From the NCBI RefSeq assembly GCF_017963645.1, contig NZ_JAGMWN010000002.1, positions 310,001 to 374,000 on the forward strand: DNA of 64,000 bases, written 5' to 3'. The notes beneath the pieces were generated by a model that ran no database searches, was not told the DNA's origin, and saw only the letters and a program-made list of their open reading frames with translations. The number at the start of each line of letters is the position of its first letter. The first letter of the stretch is position 1. This stretch comes from Marivibrio halodurans. GTDB lineage: Bacteria; Pseudomonadota; Alphaproteobacteria; UBA8366; Aestuariispiraceae. Of the stretch, positions 1-10,053 are shown piece after piece. Made by a program: the position numbers and the translations under genes.

Positions 1-1161
1 CTCGCCAATCTCAGCCTGACGCTGTTCGAGGGGATCAACTTCTTCGGTCTCCTGGCATTGCCATTGTTCATCCTGACTGGAGACATCATCAACGCGGCCG
101 GTATCGCGAAGCGCCTGACCGATTTCGCCTACGCGCTCCTCGGGTGGGTGCGCGGCGGTCTCGGGCTGGCGGCGCTCGGCGCCTGCGGGATGTTCTCCGC
201 GATCTCCGGGTCCAACGCGGCGACCACGGCGACGATCGGCTCGATCATGTACAAGGAGTTGAAGGAGGGAAAATACGACGACCGCTTCTCGGCCGCGACG
301 CTCGCGTCCGGCGGTGTCGTCGGGATCATCATCCCGCCCTCGATCATCTTCGTCATCTACGGCTTCCTGCTGAACCTGCCGATCGGCGATCTGTTCATGG
401 CCGGTCTGTTGCCGGGCGCGCTGATGATCGTCGGCATGCAGATCGTCTGTCTGGTCCTGTCCTGGAAGTTCGGATGGGGCACGGTCCAGCCGCTGCGGCT
501 CGGCAATTGCGTCCGCACGGGCCTTCGCGCCTATCTTGGTTTCGTGGCGATCGCGATCGTGTTGCTCGGTATTTATGGCGGTATCTTCTCGCCGACCGAG
601 GCGGCGGCGATGACGGTGGTTTTCGGCCTGTTCGCCGGCGTGGCGATCACGCGGGAGATCAAGCCGCGCGCCATCCCGAAGGTGTTGCTCCATTCGGGGC
701 AGATCGCGGGGCTTCTGGTGCCGCTGGTCGCGGTGTCGATCGTGATGCAACAACTCCTCTCGATCATCGGTGCGCCGGCCTTCGTGGCCGGGCTGTTCGA
801 CGGTGTCGGCGGCTATTACGCGACCATGATGATCTGCATGGCGATGATCCTGGTAACGGGATGTTTCCTGGAAAGCGTGCCGGTGGTCATCATCCTGGCC
901 CCGATCCTGGCTCCGATCGCCTATGGCGTCGGTGTCGATCCGACGCATTTCGCGATCATCTTCGTGGCGGGAACGGCGATCGGGTTCATCACGCCGCCCT
1001 TCGGCCTCAACCTGTTCGTGGCCAGCAGTATAACCGGCGTGCCGTTCCTGCGGATCGTGCCGTTCGTGGTGCCCTATTTCATCGTGCTGCTGCTGTCCTG
1101 GCTGGCGATCGTCGGCCTGCCTGAATTGTCCACCTACCTACCGTCGATCAGCGGCATGTAG
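1..1161 (+). CDS. TRAP transporter large permease (DctM family), 5' partial
   Basis: This is the large membrane subunit of a tripartite ATP-independent periplasmic transporter, which imports small acids with a sodium or proton gradient. The frame is already open at base 1 and the first visible residues match a DctM interior stretch (FGLLALPLFILTGDI), so the true start lies left of the window. The visible 386 residues, against about 430 for the family, are almost wholly hydrophobic, with the conserved GCGMFSAISGS region and the ASGGVVGIIIPPS loop typical of DctM. The small permease and the binding protein should lie upstream and are not seen. The substrate cannot be read from this subunit. The downstream sulfur-export type genes suggest an organosulfonate, but that is inference. 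Confidence 0.93.
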   Translation, partial: LANLSLTLFEGINFFGLLALPLFILTGDIINAAGIAKRLTDFAYALLGWVRGGLGLAALGACGMFSAISGSNAATTATIGSIMYKELKEGKYDDRFSAATLASGGVVGIIIPPSIIFVIYGFLLNLPIGDLFMAGLLPGALMIVGMQIVCLVLSWKFGWGTVQPLRLGNCVRTGLRAYLGFVAIAIVLLGIYGGIFSPTEAAAMTVVFGLFAGVAITREIKPRAIPKVLLHSGQIAGLLVPLVAVSIVMQQLLSIIGAPAFVAGLFDGVGGYYATMMICMAMILVTGCFLESVPVVIILAPILAPIAYGVGVDPTHFAIIFVAGTAIGFITPPFGLNLFVASSITGVPFLRIVPFVVPYFIVLLLSWLAIVGLPELSTYLPSISGM

Positions 1162-1171
1162 GCACTCATCC

Positions 1172-1702
1172 GTGAAAGCCGTTCGCCCCGCGCCCATCGG
1201 TGCGGGGCGGCGGTTCGGAAATGGAGATCCCGTTATTTCCGCGCCCTCTCTCAAGTCGGCCTATCTGGGCGAACTGCGCGTGGTGTTCGCGCGCTCGCAC
1301 ATCATCGGCGACACACCCGCCGGCGCGCGCCGGGTCGATTGCTTCGAGAGCGGTCACTTCCAGGGCCCCCGGTTGAACGCTCGTGTCCTGCCCGGGACCA
1401 GCGATTGGCTCCTCGGGGGGCGGGATGGGGTTCACCGGCCCGATGTCCGGGTCTGCCTGGAGACCGATGGGGGGGAGCGTCTGCTCATGTCCTATCGCGG
1501 CGTGCGGCGCGGCACGCCCGAGGCGATGGAACGCTTCGCCCGCGCGTTGCCGGTCGATCCGGAGAGCTACTATCTGCGAAGCCTGATCCTGTTCGAGGCG
1601 GCGACGAGCGGTCCGCATGCCTGGTTGAACGACCTAGTGGCCGTCGGCATCGGCCGGCGCGAACCCGAGGCGACCTGTTACGATGTCTTCGAAATCCTGT
1701 AG
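1172..1702 (+). CDS. DUF3237 family protein
   Basis: A 176-residue protein whose residues from about 25 on fit the DUF3237 family: a TPAGARRVDCFESGHFQGPR block, then the LPGTSDW motif, an acidic DVR strand and a GxxYRG strand, ending in an evenly spaced ECYDVFEI-like tail. DUF3237 proteins are small beta-barrel-like proteins of unknown function, often near transport and catabolic genes. The only start without shortening the domain is GTG at 1172, 10 bases after the permease stop, and no clear Shine-Dalgarno sequence is seen, so it may be read by coupling. Its 3' end overlaps the next gene by 20 bases. It has no signal peptide. Confidence 0.8.
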   Translation: MKAVRPAPIGAGRRFGNGDPVISAPSLKSAYLGELRVVFARSHIIGDTPAGARRVDCFESGHFQGPRLNARVLPGTSDWLLGGRDGVHRPDVRVCLETDGGERLLMSYRGVRRGTPEAMERFARALPVDPESYYLRSLILFEAATSGPHAWLNDLVAVGIGRREPEATCYDVFEIL

Positions 1703-2720
1703 CGACACGGCCCCTTCCGGCCCCTTCGCGCGCGGGCTGTCCTTCTTGGAGCCGGCCAACGCGATCTTTCCCGGCCTCGCCGTCGCCGGCATCGTCGGCC
1801 TCGCCGCGGCGTTCCTGACGGATCATTACGGCGGGCCGATCATGGTCTTCGTGCTGTTGCTCGGGATGACCCTCAATCCCGTCGCGTCCAGCCCGCGCTT
1901 CGTTCCCGGGATCACGCTGGCAACGACCCGGGTCCTGCGGATCGGCGTCGCCCTGCTGGGCGCGCGGATCACGCTCGATCAGATCCTGTCGCTCGGCCTT
2001 GCGCCGATCGCGGTGGTCGTCGTCGGCGTGGTCGCGACCGTGTTGTTCGGCGTGGCGATGGGGCGGGTCTTCGGCCTTGGCAGCCGCTTCGGCGTGTTGA
2101 CCGGCTGCGCCGTCGCGATCTGCGGGGCCTCGGCCGCGCTGGCGATCGCGGCGGTCCTGCCCAAGGGGTCGAACGACGAGCGCGACACGATCTTCACCGT
2201 GATAGGGGTGACGACGCTCAGCACGGTCGCGATGGTGCTCTATCCGTTCGTTACCGTGATGCTGGACTATGACGACCATATGGCGGGCATATTCCTGGGC
2301 GGGACGATTCATGATGTCGCGCAGGTCGTCGGCGCGGGATACAGCCTCTCCGACACGGCCGGCGACGTCGCGACCTATACCAAGCTGCTGCGCGTCGCGA
2401 TGTTGTTGCCGGTGGCCCTGGTGGTCGCCCTGGTCTTCCATCGCGGTGGGGCGGAGGGGACGAAGGCGCGCCCGCCGTTCTTCCTGTTCGCCTTCTTCGC
2501 GCTGATCGGGCTCAACAGCGCCGGGCTGATCCCGGCGGAGGTCGCCTCGCTCCTGGAGACCGCCTCGAAGCTCTGCCTGATCGTCGCGATCGCCGCCCTG
2601 GGGATCAAGACGTCCCTCATGGGCCTCGTGCGCGTGGGTGGGCCCGCGATTGTTCTCATCGTCCTGGAAACCCTGATGATCGCCGGGATCGTCATCGGAT
2701 TGCTCACCGTGCTGGGGTGA
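1683..2720 (+). CDS. YeiH/UPF0324 family putative sulfate exporter (TauZ/SuyZ-like)
   Basis: A 345-residue integral membrane protein with about ten hydrophobic segments. The block around residues 50-110 (LGMTLNP, RVLRIGVALLGARITLDQI) and the GCAVAICGASAALAIAAVLP stretch are diagnostic for the UPF0324/PF03601 family. Members of this family encoded beside sulfonate desulfonation genes in Paracoccus were named TauZ and SuyZ and proposed to export sulfate. Their transport activity is weakly proven. It overlaps the DUF3237 gene by 20 bases and is followed by a second exporter-type gene, so all three probably share a transcript with the TRAP permease. Confidence 0.85.
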   Translation: MSSKSCSDTAPSGPFARGLSFLEPANAIFPGLAVAGIVGLAAAFLTDHYGGPIMVFVLLLGMTLNPVASSPRFVPGITLATTRVLRIGVALLGARITLDQILSLGLAPIAVVVVGVVATVLFGVAMGRVFGLGSRFGVLTGCAVAICGASAALAIAAVLPKGSNDERDTIFTVIGVTTLSTVAMVLYPFVTVMLDYDDHMAGIFLGGTIHDVAQVVGAGYSLSDTAGDVATYTKLLRVAMLLPVALVVALVFHRGGAEGTKARPPFFLFAFFALIGLNSAGLIPAEVASLLETASKLCLIVAIAALGIKTSLMGLVRVGGPAIVLIVLETLMIAGIVIGLLTVLG

Positions 2721-2765
2721 GCGCCGGGGTGAGCGAGCGCTCATCCTGCATGCCGGAGGCCCCGG

Positions 2766-3539
2766 TTGGGAGATCGTGTCTTGTTACCGATTTGGGATCA
2801 GGTGGTGTTTCTCTGCGTGGTGGCCTTCGGGTGCTACACGCAGGCGATCACGGGCTTCGCTCTCGGGCTCATCGTGATCGCGCTCTCGGCGCTGTTCGGC
2901 GTCATGTCGATCGAGATGTCGTCGATCGTCGTCACCATGATCACCCTGGTCAATGCCAGCATCGCCCTGTGGCGCAGCGGCTGCACGGTGCGGTGGAGCC
3001 GGGTCATCCCGCTTTCGCTGGCCTCGGCCCCGACGATCTATCTGGGGCTGCTGCTGCTGGGGGAGATGACGGTCGCCAGCCAGGAACTGCTGCGCATCCT
3101 GCTCGGCGCGACGATCGTCGGGTGCAGTCTTATGCTGGTGCTCAACCCCAAACCATTGCCGAGGGAATCGAGCCGGACGTCCTTCGGCGTGCTCGGCTTC
3201 GTCTCCGGAATCCTGGGCGGTCTTTTCACCGCCTACGGTCCGCCGATCATCTTCCAGTTCTATCGCCAGCCCTTGCCGCTGCCGATCATCCGCGATTCGC
3301 TGCTGATGATCTTCCTGCTGCTGTCGATCGAGCGGTTCGGCTTCCTGGTGCTGCAGGACGGGCTGCCGCTGGACGCGATGTTCCAGGCGGCCCTCGCCGT
3401 GCCGGTCACACTGGCCTTCACGCTTCTGGGCGGCCGCCTTCCCCCCCCGATGAGCGAGGCCGCCATGCGCCGCGCGGCATTCATCCTGCTGATGCTGGCG
3501 GGCCTCGCCATCATGGGGTTGTCGATCCTGGCGGAATAG
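2766..3539 (+). CDS. TauE/SafE family sulfite exporter-like membrane protein
   Basis: A 257-residue membrane protein of the TauE/SafE (COG0730) family: two hydrophobic halves, the family signature QAITGFALGLIVIAL at residues 20-34, and a second related half after residue 135 (GVLGFVSGILGG). Some members export sulfite formed by sulfonate breakdown, while others carry different small anions. The start is taken as TTG at 2766 because GGAGG lies six bases upstream (2755-2759). A TTG at 2781 is the alternative. It closes the forward gene run that begins with the TRAP permease. A strong hairpin follows. Confidence 0.87.
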   Translation: MGDRVLLPIWDQVVFLCVVAFGCYTQAITGFALGLIVIALSALFGVMSIEMSSIVVTMITLVNASIALWRSGCTVRWSRVIPLSLASAPTIYLGLLLLGEMTVASQELLRILLGATIVGCSLMLVLNPKPLPRESSRTSFGVLGFVSGILGGLFTAYGPPIIFQFYRQPLPLPIIRDSLLMIFLLLSIERFGFLVLQDGLPLDAMFQAALAVPVTLAFTLLGGRLPPPMSEAAMRRAAFILLMLAGLAIMGLSILAE

Positions 3540-3540
3540 C

Positions 3541-3582
3541 GGCGGCGGGTGGCGTGAAGCGATTTCCACGCCGCCCGCCGCC
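3541..3582. terminator. 16-bp GC-rich hairpin between convergent genes
   Basis: Arms at 3541-3556 and 3567-3582 pair over 16 positions with a single G-T pair and a 10-base loop. It sits between the stop of the TauE/SafE gene (3539) and the stop of the thiolase gene on the other strand (3595). There is no T-run on either side, so it may act as an RNA 3'-end stabiliser or as a shared, non-canonical terminator. Confidence 0.6.
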
Positions 3583-3594
3583 CCCGGCGGCGGA

Positions 3595-4800
<1,206 letters not shown>

Positions 4801-4894
4801 GTGCTTGATACTCCTGTTCTCATGAGGCCCGGGCGGTTGCGGCGTGGGCTCGCGTTCGGTTCGCGCGCCGGGAAAGGCATGGTCGCTGCGGTTG

Positions 4895-5731
4895 TCATCT
4901 CTCCGACGGCTCGGGCGATACGACCGCGTCCCACGGACCGGGAAGCGGGCCGAGGTCGAGGCGCCGGGCGAAATCCGGCGTTCCGTCGTCGCGCGGGAAC
5001 AGGTCCCCGACCAGCGGGTCGTGGCCGGGAATGACCAGCCCGGGCGTGGAGGCCAGATCCCGAATGCGCCGGAACCCGGAGAGCATGTCGCCCAGATCGA
5101 CCACCAGGGGAAAGACCTTCTCCTGGAGGAAGTTCTCGTAATAATGCGAGGCATCCGAGGCAAGGCAGAGCCAGCCCGACCGGGTCTTGACCCGCACCAC
5201 CTGAAGCCCGCGCGTATGGCCGCCGATCAGATGCACGGTGATACCGGGGGCGATCGCCGTGTCACCGGCATGGAAGGCGACGCGGCCGGAATAGATCCGC
5301 CGCACCATCTCGCAGATATCGTCGGGCGCGTAGGCGACGTTCAGCGCCGCATGCGCCATGCAGGGACCGCAGGCATAGGCCATCTCCGCCTCCTGGAGAT
5401 GGAAGGTCGCGTTGGGAAAACGTGCCAGCCCGCCCGCATGATCGTAGTGCAGGTGGGTGATGATGACGTCGTCGATCGTCTCCGGATCGATACCGAGGGC
5501 GGCGACGGCGGTCGCGGAATCACGTTGGACCGGGCGGTTGCGCCGCGTGGCTTCCCGTTCGTCGAAGCCCGTATCGACGAGGATCGTTCGCCCGCCGGAC
5601 CGCAGGACCCAGACGAAGTAGTCCAGGCCGTGTTCGCTCTCGTGATCGTCCTCGAAGAGGAAACTCTCCGCGCGGGTACGGTCGCGCCGCTCCGCGTATT
5701 TCAACGCCGTCACTTCCCAAAGCTGGTCCAT
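4895..5731 (-). CDS. Metallo-beta-lactamase-fold hydrolase (AHL lactonase-like subfamily)
   Basis: A 278-residue zinc hydrolase of the metallo-beta-lactamase fold. The two-metal motif HLHYDHAGG lies near residue 113, with later ligands in GGHTRG, SDASH and IPGHDP. The arrangement fits the N-acyl-homoserine lactonase-like subfamily (AttM/AiiA), but that label covers lactonases of many substrates, so quorum quenching is not implied. No signal peptide is seen, so it is cytoplasmic. GGAGA precedes the ATG. It lies between the GntR regulator and the thiolase on the same strand, 36 bases from the GntR stop, and may open a lactone or ester intermediate of the same pathway. Confidence 0.82.
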   Translation of the reverse strand: MDQLWEVTALKYAERRDRTRAESFLFEDDHESEHGLDYFVWVLRSGGRTILVDTGFDEREATRRNRPVQRDSATAVAALGIDPETIDDVIITHLHYDHAGGLARFPNATFHLQEAEMAYACGPCMAHAALNVAYAPDDICEMVRRIYSGRVAFHAGDTAIAPGITVHLIGGHTRGLQVVRVKTRSGWLCLASDASHYYENFLQEKVFPLVVDLGDMLSGFRRIRDLASTPGLVIPGHDPLVGDLFPRDDGTPDFARRLDLGPLPGPWDAVVSPEPSER

Positions 5732-5767
5732 GCGTTTTCTCTCCGCTTACATCGCGATCGCGTGTCG

Positions 5768-6487
5768 TCAGAACACCAGGCTTTGATAGCGTTCCAGGCA
5801 GGCGCGGGCCGTTCTTATTATCTCGCGCTTGCAGCGCTCGGCCTCCTCCGGCTCGCGCGCGGCCATGTGCCGCAGCATACGGTGATGCATGCCGCAGCCC
5901 TCCTTCGCGCGGCCCGGCAGCAAGGTGACACGCCGGGCGACCACGCGCGCCTTGTCCAGTACGAGGTCGAGGAAATGCGTGATATGGGCGCTGTCCGCCC
6001 AATGCAGCGTGCGCTCGCGTACCGCGTCCAGCACTTCCAGATAGCGTTCGATGTCGCCGGCCTCGATCGTCTCCTCCATCGCGGGGCCGAGCGCCTCGAT
6101 CAGGTCGTCCCAGGCGCCGTCCGGGGCGTTCACGGTCGCCAGTCGGACGGCGAGGCCTTCGAGCACCTCGCGCACATCGAAGATCTCGTAGACTTCCTTG
6201 GCGTCCAGCCGGGCGACCACGGCGCCCCGGTTGGGGATGCGCTCGATCAATCCCCGCTGCTCCAGGATGCCCAGCACCTCGCGCACGCGGGCGCGGGAAA
6301 TCCCGAATTCGGTCGCGATCAGGACTTCCTGGATCCGCTGACCGGGTTGCAGGTCGTGTCGCGAGATACGGGCGCGCAGGATATCCGTCACCTGCTCCGC
6401 CGTCGCGCCGTCGCCGCGCTTACGCTCCGCGGGGCCGTCGGATCGATCTTGGGTACCCGGCGGCACCTTGTCTGCGGCCGTCTTCAT
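5768..6487 (-). CDS. GntR family transcriptional regulator, FCD subfamily
   Basis: A 239-residue regulator with an N-terminal GntR winged helix (about residues 30-95, with the ILQ-like SRARVREVLGILEQRGLIE core) and a C-terminal all-helical FCD effector domain (about 105-225) that in the family binds a metal and an organic acid. The start is taken as ATG at 6487, nine bases after AAGGAA. It is divergent from the thiamine-diphosphate enzyme gene, with a 14-bp perfect palindrome between them, so it most likely controls both that gene and its own run. FCD regulators usually act as repressors released by a pathway substrate. Confidence 0.92.
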   Translation of the reverse strand: MKTAADKVPPGTQDRSDGPAERKRGDGATAEQVTDILRARISRHDLQPGQRIQEVLIATEFGISRARVREVLGILEQRGLIERIPNRGAVVARLDAKEVYEIFDVREVLEGLAVRLATVNAPDGAWDDLIEALGPAMEETIEAGDIERYLEVLDAVRERTLHWADSAHITHFLDLVLDKARVVARRVTLLPGRAKEGCGMHHRMLRHMAAREPEEAERCKREIIRTARACLERYQSLVF

Positions 6488-6578
6488 CAATCGCGCTTCC
6501 TTTCCGGGGTCCGTCCCGTCCCCTTCGGATATCCCCTAGATACCCCGTGGAGCGGGCCACATCAAAGCCCCGACATAA

Positions 6579-6607
6579 TTGTGTATAGAGTATCAACAAT
6601 ATTGTTG
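6579..6607. promoter_or_regulatory. Candidate GntR operator: nested inverted repeats
   Basis: The sequence CAACAATATTGTTG at 6594-6607 is a perfect 14-bp palindrome. Just before it, TTGTGTATA at 6579-6587 forms an imperfect inverted repeat with TATCAACAA. The patch is AT-rich in a GC-rich gap between the divergent GntR and TPP-enzyme genes, as expected for an autoregulated FCD-GntR site and promoter. Binding is inferred. Confidence 0.55.
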
Positions 6608-6722
6608 GCAATCTTGTCGTCGATTATGTAGGGTCCGTTCCAACGTCGATCCGGGACCGCCGGAGCGATGGCCATTGCAAGCCAGTCGGCTAAAGCCCAG
6701 CCGGAAAAGGAGACATGTGATC

Positions 6723-8417
6723 ATGAGCAGGATGACGGGCGGTCAGGCCGCCGTCGCGGCCCTTCGGAACGAGACGGTTTCCCATGTCTTCGGATTGATC
6801 GGGTCGGCGACGATGGAGATGTTCGACGCGCTCTATGACAGCCGCGACATCCGCATGATCGGCGTGCGGGACGAACGCACCGGCACGCACATGGCCGACG
6901 GCTACGCCCGGGCGAGCGGCCGTCCCGGCGTCATCCTGGCGGGCCAGAACGGACCCGGCGCCACCAACCTCGTCACCGGCTTGGCGCAGGCGAAGGCCGC
7001 CTATTCGCCCGTGGTGTCCATCGCCGGCGCCTTGGCGACGGGCCATATCTATCGCGACGCCTTCCAGGAGGTGGATCAGCAATCCCTCTTCATGCCCATC
7101 ACCAAGAAGACCTGGAGCGTGCCGAGCACGGATCGCGTGCAGGAGATCATGCGCGAGGCGTTTCGCACCGCCATGAGTCCGCGCCGCGGGCCGGTGCATG
7201 TCAATCTGGCGCGCGACGTGCTGGCCGGGCAGGCGGATTTCGATCCGCAACCGGAGCCCGGCAGCTATCGCGTTCAAATGGTACCCGCCGCCCCGGCGGA
7301 GGCGGCGGACAAGGCCGCGGCCCTGCTCCTCAATGCCGAGCGGCCGGTGATCGTGACCGGCGGCGGGGTGAAGTATAATGGCCGTTCGGACGCGGTGCTG
7401 GCGTTGGCCGAGCGGTTGAATTGTCCCGTCGCGACCTCGCCCGGCCATGGCGACGCCATCCCCTTCGGCCATCCGCTGAATGCGGGTCAGATGGGGCCGC
7501 GCGGCAATCCGGTGGCCTCGCGGCTGGTGAAGGAGGCCGATGTGATCCTGGCCCTCGGCACGCGGCTGGGCTTCAATTCGACCTTCTATTCCTACGATAA
7601 CATCAACCGGGATGCCGCGATCATCCATGTGGAGATGGAGCCGACCGCCATCGGCCGCTATTTCCCGATCGCCCAAGGGATCTGGGGCGACGCGGCCACG
7701 GTCGCCGAGCAGATCGCCGACCGGCTGGAGAACGCCGAACGCAAGGCGGCGGCCGAGGCGTGGCTCGCCCGGTTCAAGGAGGAGCGCGCCGCTCACCTCG
7801 CCCGGCGCGACGCCGATGCCGTGATGGGAGAGCCGATGCAGCCTTCCGGCGTCTTCAAGACCTTGCGCGACGTGCTGCCGAAGGACGCGGCGGTGACCAT
7901 GGATGCGGGCACGTTATGCCTTCAGGCGACGGACGCGCTGAATTATTGGGAGAGCCCCAGCCTCTTCACGCCGCTGGATTTCGGCCTTGTCGGCTTCTCC
8001 TTCGCCTGTGGCCTGGGGGTGAAGCTCGCGCGGCCCGACCGGCCCGTCGTGAGCCTCATGGGCGACGGCGGTTTCGGCATGACGCTGACGGAGCTGAGCA
8101 CCGCCGTGCAGCATGATATCCGGACCGTCACCGTGGTCATGAATAATGGCTGCTGGGGCGCGGAGAAGGCCTATCAGCGCGATTTCTTCGGCGAACGCTA
8201 TATCGGCGCGGACATCCACAACCCGCCCTTCGACAAGGTGGCGGAACTCTACGGCGCGGCCGGCTTCCGGGTGGAGCGGCTCGATGAGCTCGGTGATGCG
8301 GTAAAGGCGGCGCTCGCCTGCGGCAAGCCGGCGGTCGTCGACGTCCAGGTCGATCCCAGCGCGCTTTACAGCTTCCGCCGCGATTCCTTCGCCCATCGCG
8401 CCGGAAAGGCGTCCTGA
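6723..8417 (+). CDS. Thiamine-diphosphate enzyme of the sulfoacetaldehyde acetyltransferase (Xsc)-like group
   Basis: A 564-residue enzyme with the three domains of the acetolactate-synthase superfamily. Glu51 (RDERTG) is the cofactor-activating glutamate, QNGPGATN follows, and the C-terminal domain has the GDG...NN diphosphate motif at 447-475. Motifs right after it, WGAEK at 478-482 with a following QRDFF, and FRRDSF at 551-556, resemble those I recall from Xsc, which splits sulfoacetaldehyde with phosphate into sulfite and acetyl phosphate. They differ from acetolactate synthase (typically NNxxLGMV). AAAAGGAG at 6705-6712 fits ATG 6723 or GTG 6717. No pta gene is beside it, so the assignment stays tentative. 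A carboligase or decarboxylase of another 2-oxo acid is the alternative. Confidence 0.8.
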   Translation: MSRMTGGQAAVAALRNETVSHVFGLIGSATMEMFDALYDSRDIRMIGVRDERTGTHMADGYARASGRPGVILAGQNGPGATNLVTGLAQAKAAYSPVVSIAGALATGHIYRDAFQEVDQQSLFMPITKKTWSVPSTDRVQEIMREAFRTAMSPRRGPVHVNLARDVLAGQADFDPQPEPGSYRVQMVPAAPAEAADKAAALLLNAERPVIVTGGGVKYNGRSDAVLALAERLNCPVATSPGHGDAIPFGHPLNAGQMGPRGNPVASRLVKEADVILALGTRLGFNSTFYSYDNINRDAAIIHVEMEPTAIGRYFPIAQGIWGDAATVAEQIADRLENAERKAAAEAWLARFKEERAAHLARRDADAVMGEPMQPSGVFKTLRDVLPKDAAVTMDAGTLCLQATDALNYWESPSLFTPLDFGLVGFSFACGLGVKLARPDRPVVSLMGDGGFGMTLTELSTAVQHDIRTVTVVMNNGCWGAEKAYQRDFFGERYIGADIHNPPFDKVAELYGAAGFRVERLDELGDAVKAALACGKPAVVDVQVDPSALYSFRRDSFAHRAGKAS

Positions 8418-8424
8418 GCCAGCC

Positions 8425-10053
8425 ATGACGGAAATCCATGATTATATCGTCGTCGGTGCCGGTTCCGCCGGGGCTGCCCTTGCCGCCCGCCTGAGCGAAT
8501 GCGGCCGCTATCGTGTGCTGTTGCTGGAAGCGGGCGGGCCGGACCGGAATCCGTGGATCCATATCCCGCTCGGTGTCGGCAAATTGCTGACGAACGCCCG
8601 TTATGTCTGGCCCTATGAATCGGAGCCGCAGGCGCATCTGGCGGGTCAGCGCATCTATTCTCCGCGCGGCAAGGTCCTGGGCGGGTCGAGCGCGGTGAAC
8701 GGCATGGCCTATCTCTGGGGCGATCCGGCGGAATATGATTCCTGGGCCGAAGATGGGGTGACCGGCTGGGGACATGATGACGTCCTGCCCTATTTCCAGC
8801 GCATGGAAAGCAACGCCTTCGCCGACGACCCACGGCGTGGCCGAACCGGGCCGGTGCGCATCACCGACCTGAAGCAACGCGATCCGGACATCCTTTCGGA
8901 AGCCTTCATCGGCGGCTGCAAGGAAGCCGGGATCGCGGAGACGCCGGACTACAACGTCGTCAGCTATGAAGGCGTCCGCTATCTGGAGCAGACCGCCGCC
9001 GACGGGCGGCGTTGGTCGACCGCGCGGGCCTATCTGCGCGCGGCCGCGAAGCGTCCGAATCTCCGGATCGTGACCCATGCGCGGGCGACATCCATCCTGT
9101 TCGAGGGGCGGCGCGCGGTGGGCGTCGCCTATGAGCGGAACGGCACCGCGTTCGAGGCCCGCGCGCGGGGCGAGGTGTTGGTTTCGGCCGGGACGATCAT
9201 GTCGCCCCATCTGCTCGAACTCTCCGGTATCGGGGCGGGGGAGCGACTGCGCGGGTTCGATATCCCCGTCACCGTCGACAACCCGGCGGTGGGCGAGAAT
9301 ATGAGCGATCATCTTCAGGTGCGCCGAACCTACGAGACCCGGGCCGCGCGCACGATCAACGATATCGTCTGCAATCCCGCGGTCAGGACCTTAGAGGCCA
9401 TTCGCTATCTGTTGACCCGCAAGGGGATGTTCGCCGGTACTTCCTCGACCGCGCATGCGATCACGCGCGCCGACCCGGACGTGACGCGGGCGGACACGAT
9501 GATCCGGCTTTACCAGATCAGCGGAAAGGACCGTTATTCACGCAGCAAGCTGGGAGGCATCGATAGTTTCTCCGGCTTCTCGGTCGGCGGGTTCAAGCTG
9601 CTGCCGAAATCGCGGGGTCATGTGCATATCGCCTCGCCGGACCCGTCGGCGCTTCCCCGGATCGAGCCGAACTACTTCGCCGATCCGGCGGACGCGGTGA
9701 CCGCCGTCAATATCCTGAAGCTGATCGGCCGGGTTGCGGCCCAGCCGTCCTTCCGCCAGGTGATCGTCCAGGAACATCAACCGGACCTGTCGGAGGAGAC
9801 CGACGAGGCGCTGCTGGACTATGCCAAGCGCACCGGTCAGACGGCTTGGCACACGGTCGGAACCTGCCGGTTCGGCCCGGCCGGTGTCGGGGTCGTGGGT
9901 TCCGATCTGCGCGTCCATGGCACGGAGGGGCTGCGGGTGATCGATGCCTCCGTCTTTCCGACGATCCCTTCCTCCAACACGAACGCCCCGGCGATCATGG
10001 TCGGCGAACGCGGGGCGGATCTGGTGCTGGCCGACGCGCGGAGAGCCTCATGA
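8425..10053 (+). CDS. GMC family flavoprotein oxidoreductase (alcohol/choline dehydrogenase type)
   Basis: A 542-residue FAD enzyme of the glucose-methanol-choline family: dinucleotide motif GAGSAG at residues 11-16, the GGSSAVNGMAYLWG signature near 90-103, and a C-terminal active-site block with His476 and Asn518-Asn520 ahead of AIMVGERGADL. These enzymes oxidise primary alcohols to aldehydes and pass electrons to quinone or cytochrome, or to oxygen. The gene starts 7 bases after the TPP-enzyme stop and overlaps the next gene by ATGA, so the three are one operon. A GMC dehydrogenase supplying an aldehyde to an Xsc-like enzyme parallels the isethionate route (IseJ), which is inference. Confidence 0.92.
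   Translation: MTEIHDYIVVGAGSAGAALAARLSECGRYRVLLLEAGGPDRNPWIHIPLGVGKLLTNARYVWPYESEPQAHLAGQRIYSPRGKVLGGSSAVNGMAYLWGDPAEYDSWAEDGVTGWGHDDVLPYFQRMESNAFADDPRRGRTGPVRITDLKQRDPDILSEAFIGGCKEAGIAETPDYNVVSYEGVRYLEQTAADGRRWSTARAYLRAAAKRPNLRIVTHARATSILFEGRRAVGVAYERNGTAFEARARGEVLVSAGTIMSPHLLELSGIGAGERLRGFDIPVTVDNPAVGENMSDHLQVRRTYETRAARTINDIVCNPAVRTLEAIRYLLTRKGMFAGTSSTAHAITRADPDVTRADTMIRLYQISGKDRYSRSKLGGIDSFSGFSVGGFKLLPKSRGHVHIASPDPSALPRIEPNYFADPADAVTAVNILKLIGRVAAQPSFRQVIVQEHQPDLSEETDEALLDYAKRTGQTAWHTVGTCRFGPAGVGVVGSDLRVHGTEGLRVIDASVFPTIPSSNTNAPAIMVGERGADLVLADARRAS

Noticed and set aside
4895-5731. Calling the metallo-hydrolase an AHL lactonase with a quorum role
   Set aside because: No LuxI/LuxR genes nearby and the fold is shared by many lactonases; only the general class is supported.
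4844-6631. Forward frame over the hydrolase and GntR genes
   Set aside because: Reads through two recognised reverse genes; not a real gene.
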